This document shows positions 15,442 through 22,756 of a DNA stretch of 60,653 nt, in pieces. This DNA comes from Pirellulaceae bacterium (lineage in GTDB: Bacteria; Planctomycetota; Planctomycetia; Pirellulales; Pirellulaceae): positions 1 through 60,653 of the forward strand of contig JAHDXO010000064.1 of the NCBI GenBank assembly GCA_023382975.1, written 5' to 3'. Position numbers and translations under genes: made by a program. Each line of letters begins with the position of its first letter. Positions within the stretch are counted from its first letter, which is position 1. The notes below the pieces were generated by a model. It had not been told where the DNA came from. It saw only the letters and a list, made by a program, of their open reading frames with translations, and did not search any database.

Positions 15442-16638
15442 ATGCCGAACCGTCAGATCGTCGAAGCACTGCGGAGCCAACTAGTCGCGCGATACCAAGT
15501 ATCGCCGGGCGAAGTGCGCGTCGTGCGATCACCGTACCGGATCTGTCCGCTGGGCGCGCACATCGACCATCAGCTCGGATCGGTAACCGCGATGGCGCTC
15601 GACCGGGCGGTCTACGTCGCCTTCGCCCCAAGCCATTCCCGCGAGGTGGCGCTGACCAGTTGCGACTTCCCGGGCGAAGTCCGATTCTCACTGGACGACG
15701 TTCCGAGCCCCGTACGAGGCGAATGGGGCAACTTCGCTCGCGGTGCGGTGCTGGCTCTGAAAAAACGAGTCGGCTTGCGGACCGGAATCTGCGGGATCAC
15801 AGCGGGCCGATTGGACGGCGGCGGACTGAGCTCGTCGGCCGCCATCGGAGTTGCGTTGCTGTTGGCCCTGGAACATGCCAATGGCTTGGACGTCTCGCCG
15901 CGGGAGAACATCGACTTGGATCAAGCGATCGAAAACGAGTATCTCGGACTGCGGAACGGGATCCTCGACCAGGCGGCGATTCTGCTTTCGCGACGCGGCC
16001 AACTTACGCATGTCGACTGCTCGACGCGAGAGTACCAACTCTTTCCGCCGCCGTCGAACCGGCCTTCGTTTTCTATCTTGATCGTTTTCTCCGGACTCAA
16101 GCAGGCGCTGACCGCGACCGACTACAACCGGCGTGTCGAGGAATGTACTGCGGCGGCCGACGCCCTGCTTGCGGCGTCGGGACGTCCACATGCCCCGCGT
16201 GTGTTGCGCAGCGTCGCCCCGGAAGAATACGCCGAATGGAAGCACGTCTTGCACGGCTCGGCCGCGCGACGGGCAGAACATTTTTTCGGCGAGATGGCAC
16301 GAGTTGAACAAGGTGTCGCGGCTTGGCGGGTCGGCGATCTGGAGCGGTTCGGCCAACTGATACGCCAATCGGGCCGCAGTTCGATCGAAAACTACCAGTG
16401 CGGTTGTCCGCCGCTGGTCGATTTGTACGAAATCCTCTGCGGCACGCCCGGCGTGCTCGGGGCCCGCTTCAGCGGTGCCGGGTTCCGCGGCTGTTGTGTG
16501 GCGCTGACCGAACCGGGGGCGGGCGAGACGGCTGCGGAGCAAGCCTTGCAGGAATACGGCCGGCGACAACCCGAACTGGCCGAGGCAGCGTATACTCTGG
16601 TATGTCAAAGCGACGATGGAGCGTCGCTGTGCGAGTGA
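15442..16638 (+). CDS. GHMP kinase, galacturonokinase/galactokinase-like
   Basis: 398 aa. It is a cytoplasmic sugar-1-kinase of the GHMP superfamily. The N-terminal sugar-binding segment is RSPYRICPLGAHIDHQLG (residues 29-46). Galactokinases instead have a GEHTDYNxG-type sequence. The ATP loop is LDGGGLSSSAAIG around residue 125-137, and the C-terminal motif is GARFSGAGFRGCC. From memory, plant galacturonokinases carry nearly the same PLGAHIDHQ segment, so D-galacturonate rather than galactose is a good guess. It is divergent from the TRAP operon and followed by a Gfo/Idh/MocA oxidoreductase on the same strand 112 bp later. Confidence 0.78.
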   Translation: MPNRQIVEALRSQLVARYQVSPGEVRVVRSPYRICPLGAHIDHQLGSVTAMALDRAVYVAFAPSHSREVALTSCDFPGEVRFSLDDVPSPVRGEWGNFARGAVLALKKRVGLRTGICGITAGRLDGGGLSSSAAIGVALLLALEHANGLDVSPRENIDLDQAIENEYLGLRNGILDQAAILLSRRGQLTHVDCSTREYQLFPPPSNRPSFSILIVFSGLKQALTATDYNRRVEECTAAADALLAASGRPHAPRVLRSVAPEEYAEWKHVLHGSAARRAEHFFGEMARVEQGVAAWRVGDLERFGQLIRQSGRSSIENYQCGCPPLVDLYEILCGTPGVLGARFSGAGFRGCCVALTEPGAGETAAEQALQEYGRRQPELAEAAYTLVCQSDDGASLCE

Positions 16639-16750
16639 AAGAAATCGCCGGTCTTGGATTGGATACCTTGCCGTTAGGATTTCGAATCAAGGTTCGGTGA
16701 TTGCGAACTCACGGCGGCCGCACACCGTAATAGAAACAGTAGGAGTATCC

Positions 16751-17878
16751 ATGAGATCTTATCCCGAGTCTTTGGCCATCGCCGGAGCGTGGGGCTACAT
16801 CGGGCGGAAATTCCTGGATGCCGCCCTGCGTCGCCGCATTCGCACGTTGGTTTTCGATCCAGGCGATCTGCCCGCGGACATCGACCCGCAGGCGGTCGCG
16901 CGGATCGGAACCGAGGAGGAATTCTACGCATCCCCCGCCGAACTGTTTCATCTGGCCATGCATCCCGGCCATCGGCAGCGCGGATTGGATCTGCTGCTGG
17001 CCCGCGCGGCGAGCGGCGAAGACATCGCCGTGTTGAACGAGAAGCCCATGGCGGCGCCCGAGACTCCCGAACAATGCCCGGAATTGGTCGACTCTGCCAG
17101 TCGATCCGGCGCGCTGATGATGTTCGACTTCCCCGAACTCTACGATCCGTTGACCGAGCGGATCATTGACCATCTGCGGCCGTTCCGCGATTTGCGGATC
17201 AACGACATCTACATCCGCCGCTCCAAGGACCGCGAAGCAACCAGCAATCCGCGCAACTACAAGCCGATGGTCCCGATTCAGTACCAGGAGTCGATCCACT
17301 GCCTGGCTTTTGTGCTGTTCGTGCTGGCGCGGTTGCGTGGCGGCCTGGCACCGGTCTTCGAACACGGCTTGACGCTGACCGGCGACGCCAAGCCGTACCA
17401 TCCGCCCAACCCCGAGATCTACCCGTACGTCGTGGACGGCCGCTGCAATTATCGGCTGACGCTGGGGACGCTGAGCATCGAGGGTCAAACCGATTTCAAG
17501 GCCGGCGCGGACGCCACGAAGCAACGGATACTGAGCGGCACCGGCGACGGGCGGCCGTTTCACATCGACGTGGATTTCCAGGAAGGCCAAAAGCGGCTGT
17601 TGATCAACGGCATGGATCAGACCGGCGATCCGGCCGCCAACTCCTACGATCACGTGCTGCGGACTATGACGCGCTGGCGGCGATTCGAAACACGCGAGAC
17701 GCTGATGACCGGCGTCTATCCCAATCCGACGTTTGCGCACGTGGCGTATCAACTTGCCAGCGTCCTCTGGCGCAGTTGCCACGCCGCCGCCACGATCCAT
17801 CTCCCGTCGCTCGACGGACTGCTCGCCTTCGACGCCAACTTCCGCCAGGCGGTTCCCGGATTTGCGAGGTATCAGTGA
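16751..17878 (+). CDS. Gfo/Idh/MocA-type oxidoreductase
   Basis: 375 aa. The N-terminal Rossmann motif is GAWGYIGRKF, and NEKPMAAPETPEQC is the conserved EKP segment of the family. A C-terminal beta-sheet domain follows. Such enzymes oxidise or reduce sugars and inositols with NAD(P). AGTAGGAGTATCC precedes the ATG at 16751; the upstream extension overlaps the kinase gene and is not supported. Co-orientation with the kinase suggests a shared sugar or uronate pathway, but the substrate is not known. Confidence 0.85.
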   Translation: MRSYPESLAIAGAWGYIGRKFLDAALRRRIRTLVFDPGDLPADIDPQAVARIGTEEEFYASPAELFHLAMHPGHRQRGLDLLLARAASGEDIAVLNEKPMAAPETPEQCPELVDSASRSGALMMFDFPELYDPLTERIIDHLRPFRDLRINDIYIRRSKDREATSNPRNYKPMVPIQYQESIHCLAFVLFVLARLRGGLAPVFEHGLTLTGDAKPYHPPNPEIYPYVVDGRCNYRLTLGTLSIEGQTDFKAGADATKQRILSGTGDGRPFHIDVDFQEGQKRLLINGMDQTGDPAANSYDHVLRTMTRWRRFETRETLMTGVYPNPTFAHVAYQLASVLWRSCHAAATIHLPSLDGLLAFDANFRQAVPGFARYQ

Positions 17879-18013
17879 AAATCTGTCAAGATCTGTCCAG
17901 TTCTCGGACAATCGTTGCGTAAACTGGACGACGATTGCCCGTTGTGACGGGGCAGGCCACGGCGTAGAATCGGGTGCGGGAATGGTCTCGCAGCATCAAG
18001 GAAAGGAATTCGC

Positions 18014-18268
18014 ATGACAGCCGACGAATTACTGGAGCGCATCACGGTCGATCCGTCCATTTTCGGTGGAAAGCCCATCATCCGTGGCATGCGACTGGCG
18101 GTTGAGCACGTGCTCGGAATGTTGGCCGCCGGGGACACCCCCGACCGATTGCTGGAGGAGTATTCGTTTCTGGAGCCTGCCGACATCCAGGCGTGTTTGG
18201 CCTACGCACACCGATCGGTTTCCGGTCAGCAGGTGGAAGAGCGATTTGCGGGAGCTAGACTGCCGTGA
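18014..18268 (+). CDS. DUF433 antitoxin
   Basis: 84 aa. The signature ITVDPSIFGGKPIIRGMRLAVEHVLGML is that of DUF433 (VapB-like, winged-helix) antitoxins. DIQACLAYA near the C-terminus completes the family pattern. AAGGAAAGGAATTCGC precedes the start. The stop overlaps the start of the DUF5615 toxin by four bases, a usual layout for translational coupling. Confidence 0.92.
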   Translation: MTADELLERITVDPSIFGGKPIIRGMRLAVEHVLGMLAAGDTPDRLLEEYSFLEPADIQACLAYAHRSVSGQQVEERFAGARLP

Positions 18269-18612
18269 AGTTCTTGCTTGACGTCTGTGTGTCTTCCCGG
18301 TCGCTGCAAGCATACCTCGCTGGGCAAGGACACGATGTTTTGTCTGCCCTGGCAGTAGACCCACGGGCTAGCGACGAAAGGCTCTTGGCTATTGCGCTGC
18401 AGGATGATCGTGTGCTGCTGACGGAAGACAGAGATTTTGGCGAGCTTATCTTCGTCCGTAGACTGCCACACGGACCAATCGTTCGCTTGGTTGAACTGAC
18501 GGTGGATGAGCAGATCAGTGGCATGAACGAATTATTGCAGCTTCACGCGGACGATCTGAAAGGTCCATTGGTTGTCACCGTGACTCGCGGTCGCCTGCGA
18601 ATTCGACGATGA
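18265..18612 (+). CDS. DUF5615 PIN-like toxin
   Basis: 115 aa. MKFLLDVCVSSRSLQAYLAGQGHDV, DERLLAIAL, LLTEDRDFGELIF and the HGPIVRL block match the Mut7-C/DUF5615 PIN-like family. The acidic residues Asp6 and those in TEDRDFG form the presumed RNase site. The second acidic position usually preceded by Asn/Asp in LLDENL is Val-Cys here (LLDVCV). The protein otherwise appears complete. It pairs with the overlapping DUF433 gene. Confidence 0.9.
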   Translation: MKFLLDVCVSSRSLQAYLAGQGHDVLSALAVDPRASDERLLAIALQDDRVLLTEDRDFGELIFVRRLPHGPIVRLVELTVDEQISGMNELLQLHADDLKGPLVVTVTRGRLRIRR

Positions 18613-18650
18613 CGAATCAGACTCGCGTCCGTCTCCGTCGAGCAGCTTCT

Positions 18651-19730
18651 TCATCCTTTCTCCGGACCGGAACTGGCCCAGATCAGTCGGGTGTCGTCCG
18701 GAACGGGATTGCCGCGGACCATGCGAGTGAAGGACCGTTGACAAGTCAGGCCGCGGTCTTCGGCCCATTGAACGGCCGCTCGATTGTCGCTCGGCACGTC
18801 GATGTAGATCCGTTGCCCCACCCAGTCGGCCGCAGCGAGGTCCAGCAAGGCTCGGCCCGACGCCGGGGAGAACGCCACCGCCGGGCCGAGATGGGCCGCG
18901 CGCGATCCGCAGCGGGAGAGAACGTATCCGCCCGGAGAGTTCGATTCGCCGGCCAAGTAGGCTCGCGATGCATCTTCCGCCAACAGAAGCGAGAGCAGTT
19001 TCTCGCGCGGCGTGCCCGTCGCCCGCCGATCCCAGCCGACGACCGTCCCAAGATCCTCGGTCCCGCCTCGCCTCGTAGCACAGGCAGCCACCCTGCGGTC
19101 ACCCGCCAGTGGCTCGCGGGCGCCGAACGCGAGTCTTGACTCCCCTGCCGAGCAGTCTGCCACGCTGTGGTCACCCACCAGTGGCTCGCGGGCGTCGAAC
19201 GCGAGTCCTGACTCCCCTGCCGAGCAATCTGCCACCCTGCGGTCATCCACCAGTGGCTCGCGGTCGCCGAACGCGAGTCCTGACTCTGTCGCCGAGCCGG
19301 CTGCCAACCTGTTGCAAGGCTCAATCGCATCCGTCGTCGCAACGCCCTCCATGCGCATCAGTTCATACTCGGCCACAAACCCCAGTCGTTCGTACACCGG
19401 GCGGCCCAGCGCGGTCGCGTCCAGGCGCGCGGTCGGAATCTGGCGCGACTCCAGGAAGTCCAGAGCATGTTGAACCAAGCGGCTGCCGATGCCCCGGTGC
19501 CGGTACTCGATGTCGACCAGCACCATGGCGATCCAGCCGACGGCGCCGAAGATACAGGTAGTCGTCGTCGCCACGTCCTGCCCGTCGCATTGGGCGACGA
19601 AACAACCGTCGGGCTGCATCTGAAGAAAACGCCGCCAGTCGACCTCGGTCTGGTTCCACCCAGCTTGAGTTTTCAAACGCATGCCAAGCGGAATATCCGC
19701 TTCGGTCATCGCCCGCAACTGAATCATCAT
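18651..19730 (-). CDS. Two-domain GNAT acetyltransferase with REP-derived linker
   Basis: 359 aa. The N-terminal ~150 residues form a GNAT domain; VLVDIEYRHRGIGSRLVQHAL is the acetyl-CoA loop, and RPVYERLGF follows. The C-terminal ~125 residues (LLAEDASRAYLAGES...GGYVLSRCG...DNRAAVQWAEDRGL) match the second domain (Acetyltransf_18) of YitH-like two-domain acetyltransferases. The linker between them holds three tandem 24-aa units of the type GLAF(D/G)AREPL(V/A)GD. These are encoded by 72-bp repeats that contain the RAYT-associated REP hairpin. The frame is open throughout. GATTGGAAACG precedes the ATG pair. It may remain functional, since only the linker grew. Confidence 0.82.
   Translation of the reverse strand: MMIQLRAMTEADIPLGMRLKTQAGWNQTEVDWRRFLQMQPDGCFVAQCDGQDVATTTTCIFGAVGWIAMVLVDIEYRHRGIGSRLVQHALDFLESRQIPTARLDATALGRPVYERLGFVAEYELMRMEGVATTDAIEPCNRLAAGSATESGLAFGDREPLVDDRRVADCSAGESGLAFDAREPLVGDHSVADCSAGESRLAFGAREPLAGDRRVAACATRRGGTEDLGTVVGWDRRATGTPREKLLSLLLAEDASRAYLAGESNSPGGYVLSRCGSRAAHLGPAVAFSPASGRALLDLAAADWVGQRIYIDVPSDNRAAVQWAEDRGLTCQRSFTRMVRGNPVPDDTRLIWASSGPEKG
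19081..19296. repeat. Three tandem 72-bp REP-containing units inside a gene
   Basis: Units 19081-19152, 19153-19224 and 19225-19296 are exactly 72 bp each and closely similar. Each contains the REP hairpin GTGG-CTCGCG-GGCGCCGAA-CGCGAG (at 19109, 19181 and 19253) in the same orientation as the plus-strand REPs beside the RAYT gene. The stem CTCGCG/CGCGAG differs from the CCCGCG/CGCGGG and CTGGCG/CGCCAG stems there by compensating changes. Since 72 is divisible by three, the host reading frame is kept. Confidence 0.9.
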
Positions 19731-19850
19731 CGTTTCCAATCTTTGTGACGCAAATGGCACAACCAGGAACGATTGCCATCGGACCACTGCGGCAAGCGAG
19801 AGTCAAGGGCAGCCATCAGGTCATTGACTGCGGTGGTTCTTTCCAGAAGG

Positions 19851-20228
19851 TGAAGTGGACCACTGAAACTGGACCACGGAACAAGAGAGGCATTGACCCA
19901 GAGTGGGGAAGCTGGTGTCGTATGGTCGTTGATTCGAAGGAGTGGATCATGGCGAAACGAAAAATGCCTCCAGGTGCGGAGTTCAAGGCGAAGGTGGGCC
20001 CTAGCCGCGGTCCAGGAACGGAAGGTAGTCGCTGAAGTGGCGAAACAGTCTGGAGTTCATCCGTCTCAGATTCAGTCCTTGAACAAGGGGCTGCTCGAGG
20101 GGGCGGCGGGCTTGTTCCGCGACCAGCGTCGGCATCGGGAGGCTGCGGAGCGGCAGGTTCGCGAAGCGGAACTGTACGAGCCGATTCGGCGATTGCAGAT
20201 GGGACTCGAGTGGGAGAAAAAATCTGCC
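19851..20228 (+). mobile_element. IS3-family remnant with frameshifted orfA
   Basis: TGAAGTGGACCACTGAAACT at 19851 resembles the left terminal repeat of IS3-family elements. An ATG at 19949 (after GAAGGAG) opens a helix-turn-helix orfA, MAKRKMPPGAEFKAKV. One extra G in GGTGGG near 19995 then shifts the frame. The homology continues in the next frame as AAVQERKVVAEVAKQSG, then GLFRDQRRHREAAERQVREAELYE to about 20228. No orfB (DDE domain) or right end follows. The relic abuts the second vapBC-type pair and, by chance, reads in frame into its antitoxin. Confidence 0.82.
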
Positions 20229-20357
20229 GGCTTCGACTGGCCTGCGGCGCACACTGGCTACGACAGCTTGCCTGCGGTCATCTTCAGCGTTAGAATCTGG
20301 TGTGTCGCATACGGGGTTGGCGAGGGCCAACGTCCAGCGGCTCAGGAAGGACACCGC

Positions 20358-20591
20358 ATGGTTACCTTGTCTGTTCAACTTGACGATCGCTTGGCCGAGA
20401 TCGTGCGCGAAATTGCGGCGGCGCAAGAACGAAGCGAGAGCGCCGTCGTGAGCGAGGCCGTCGCGCTGTACGCGGAAAGGAAGCGACCTTTGCCCAAGGG
20501 CATGGGCAAGTACCGCAGCGGGACGACCGACACCTCGGCAAAGACACGGACGATTTTGCGCGACGCGGCCAGGTCCGGACAATGGCCGTAG
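20358..20591 (+). CDS. Ribbon-helix-helix-type antitoxin
   Basis: 77 aa. VTLSVQLDDRLAEIVREIAAAQERSESAVVSEAVALYAER is a ribbon-helix-helix DNA-binding pattern, followed by a toxin-binding tail (GKYRSGTTDTSAKTR). AGGAAGG lies 8 bases upstream of the ATG at 20358; the open frame that extends further left is the IS relic. The stop overlaps the start of the PIN toxin by 10 bases. The pair should autoregulate. Confidence 0.85.
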   Translation: MVTLSVQLDDRLAEIVREIAAAQERSESAVVSEAVALYAERKRPLPKGMGKYRSGTTDTSAKTRTILRDAARSGQWP

Positions 20592-21007
20592 TCTGTGACA
20601 CGGGCGGCGTCTACGCCCTGTACGACGCCGATGACGCTCACCACGCGACTGTGAAAGTTGTGGTGGAGTCGGAGCCGGGGGCACTCTTGCTGCCAACCAT
20701 CTTGTTGGCGGAGATCGACTACCTGTTCAATACGCGGCTGGGCGTAGATGCGACGTTGGATTTTTTGGCCAGCGTCGAGGCGGGAGCGTTCACGCTGGTG
20801 GAGTTGATGCCCAAAGACCTGATGCGGTGCCGCGAACTGGTCCATCAGTACCGGGATTTGCCGCTTGGTCTCGCCGACGCGTCGGTGATAGCGATTGCGG
20901 AGCGACTGCGACTCCAACGCATCCTCACTATAGACCAGCGGCATTTCCGAACGGTCAACCCCTCTGGATTCAGCCACTTCATCCTCTTGCCGGCCGATTT
21001 CGAATAA
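20582..21007 (+). CDS. PIN-domain VapC-like toxin
   Basis: 141 aa. VCDTGGVYALYDADDAHH holds the first catalytic Asp, ILLAEIDYLF the Glu, LGLADASVIAIAERL the third acidic residue, and ILTIDQRHFRTVNP the last Asp. All four PIN positions are present, so the RNase should be active. Length and layout are usual for VapC. It overlaps the ribbon-helix-helix antitoxin gene. Downstream, 21008-21260 holds nothing I recognise. Confidence 0.9.
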   Translation: MAVVCDTGGVYALYDADDAHHATVKVVVESEPGALLLPTILLAEIDYLFNTRLGVDATLDFLASVEAGAFTLVELMPKDLMRCRELVHQYRDLPLGLADASVIAIAERLRLQRILTIDQRHFRTVNPSGFSHFILLPADFE

Positions 21008-21260
21008 CCACCGTCTTCGGCGTGCGACGGACTTTGGAGGCCAAACGAGGCCGTGGCCGTGCGTTGCCGAGGGGCAGTTGGCGCGAACGGACGCTGGGTA
21101 GGGTTGGCGTCTCGCAGCTTGTCACCGGTCGAGCAGCTTCAATGGTCCTCGCAACTCAGCGTCTGAGCTTGAACGAAGTTAGTCCGAGGCCGCTGCCCTC
21201 GTCTTGGCAAGTCCGTCCTGCGCACGATGAATGCGACTGCGGGGTGACCGCGGCGGCGAA

Positions 21261-22730
21261 TCAGGCGAACAGGGCGGTGGCGGCTTGGGCCTTGACGAGT
21301 TCGCGGGGCTGGTTCAGGTGGTTGTAGACGATCGTTTCGGGATCGATGCCAAAGGCGTGGTAGATCGTCGCCAACAACTCGCCGGGATGCACGGGGTTCT
21401 CCATCGGCGCGGAGGCGGTGCTGTCGCTCTTGCCGTGGACGTAGCCGCGTTTGATTCCGGCGCCCGCGATCAAGGCGGTGTAGCAGTAAGGCCAGTGGTC
21501 GCGGCCATCGGGGCTGTTGCCGTTGCCCGACGTGCTGACGCCGCGCTGCGGACTGCGGCCGAATTCGCCGACGGCCACCACCAAGGTGTCTTCCAGCATC
21601 CCGCGCTGGTCCAGGTCTTCGACCAGGGCGGACAGACCGGCGTCGAGCATCGGGGCGGACTGGTTCTTCATCCGCTGGGTCAGTCCGGTGTGGTGGTCCC
21701 AGGAGTGGTTGTCCGAGTTCGCAACCTTGGGCCAGATGACTTCGACCACCCGCGTGCCGGCTTCGACCAAGCGCCGCGCCAGCAGACAGCTCTGCCCAAA
21801 CGTGTTGCGGCCATACTGGTCCCGCAAATCGTCGGGCTCGCGTTCCAGCGCGAACGCTTCGCGGGCCCGCCCCGACACGATCAGATTCAGCGCCTGGCCG
21901 TAGTATTCGTCCAGCTTGTACGACTCGACGGCCTTGTCCACGTCCGGCATGCCGCTGTTGATGATCTCGCGCAACCGGGCGCGGCGCTGCAGACGATCCG
22001 CGAACACCTCGGGACGAAGCTGCAGATCGTCGATCTTGATGCGATCCATTTTGGCCATGTCCATGTCGTCGCCGGTTGGATAAAGCGTGTAGGGATCAAA
22101 GGCTTTGCCCAAGAATCCGGCGGTACCGCCTTTGCCCACCACGTTGCTCTCTTGCAGCGGACGCGGCAACATGACGAACGGCAACATCGGCTCGTCGGTC
22201 GGCTTCAAACGGATCAGGTTGGATCCGAAATTCGGAAAGTCCTTGGGACTGGGCGGTTCCAATTGGCCGGACGGGCTGACCTTGTCGGTCGTGTAGCCGG
22301 TCATCATCTGGTAGATGGCGGCCGTGTGGTTGAACAGACCGTTGGGCGTGTAGCTCATCGATCGGATCAAGGTGAATTTGTCGTTCACCTGGGAGAGCCG
22401 AGGCAGGTTCTCGGTGAAGAACACGCCGGGCAGCTTGGTCGGGATCGGCGCGAACGCACTCTTGACGTTCTCCGGCACGTTCTCCTTGGGATCCCACAGG
22501 TCAATGTGACTGGGGCCGCCCTGCAAGTAGCACAGGATGATGCTCTTGGCCTTGTTCCACCCCGGCCCCCCGGTGACTCCGGCCGCCTTGGCGTGGGCCT
22601 GCAGACGGAACATCGAGCCGAGCGAGAGTCCCAACAGTCCGGCACCGCCCACGCGCAACAAGTCGCGCCGAGTCATGCCCAGATTGCGGTCGCACAAATC
22701 ACGTCCAGGTTGTCCAGGAATTACGAGCAT
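21261..22730 (-). CDS. DUF1501 family protein with Tat signal
   Basis: 489 aa. The N-terminus MLVIPGQPGRDLCDRNLGMTRRDLLRVGG followed by a hydrophobic stretch is a Tat signal (twin Arg at 21-22), so the folded protein is exported. The body has the DUF1501 sulfatase/alkaline-phosphatase-like layout: CYLQGGPSHIDLWDPK, NDKFTLIRSMSY, GEFGRSPQRG and GNGNSPDGRDHWPYCY. No enzyme activity is established for the family. It lies 26 bp after the giant DUF1549/DUF1553 gene, the standard planctomycete pairing, and is surely in the same operon. Confidence 0.93.
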   Translation of the reverse strand: MLVIPGQPGRDLCDRNLGMTRRDLLRVGGAGLLGLSLGSMFRLQAHAKAAGVTGGPGWNKAKSIILCYLQGGPSHIDLWDPKENVPENVKSAFAPIPTKLPGVFFTENLPRLSQVNDKFTLIRSMSYTPNGLFNHTAAIYQMMTGYTTDKVSPSGQLEPPSPKDFPNFGSNLIRLKPTDEPMLPFVMLPRPLQESNVVGKGGTAGFLGKAFDPYTLYPTGDDMDMAKMDRIKIDDLQLRPEVFADRLQRRARLREIINSGMPDVDKAVESYKLDEYYGQALNLIVSGRAREAFALEREPDDLRDQYGRNTFGQSCLLARRLVEAGTRVVEVIWPKVANSDNHSWDHHTGLTQRMKNQSAPMLDAGLSALVEDLDQRGMLEDTLVVAVGEFGRSPQRGVSTSGNGNSPDGRDHWPYCYTALIAGAGIKRGYVHGKSDSTASAPMENPVHPGELLATIYHAFGIDPETIVYNHLNQPRELVKAQAATALFA

Positions 22731-22756
22731 CGGTAAGGCATCCTTGAAAAGTCGGG

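Noticed and set aside
19081..19296. CRISPR-like array
   Set aside because: The 72-bp units are contiguous, without spacers, coding, and contain a REP hairpin; no cas gene is near.
19893..20591. A single 232-codon gene joining the IS relic and the antitoxin
   Set aside because: The first part is frameshifted IS3 orfA homology; the antitoxin has its own start with a good ribosome-binding site at 20358.
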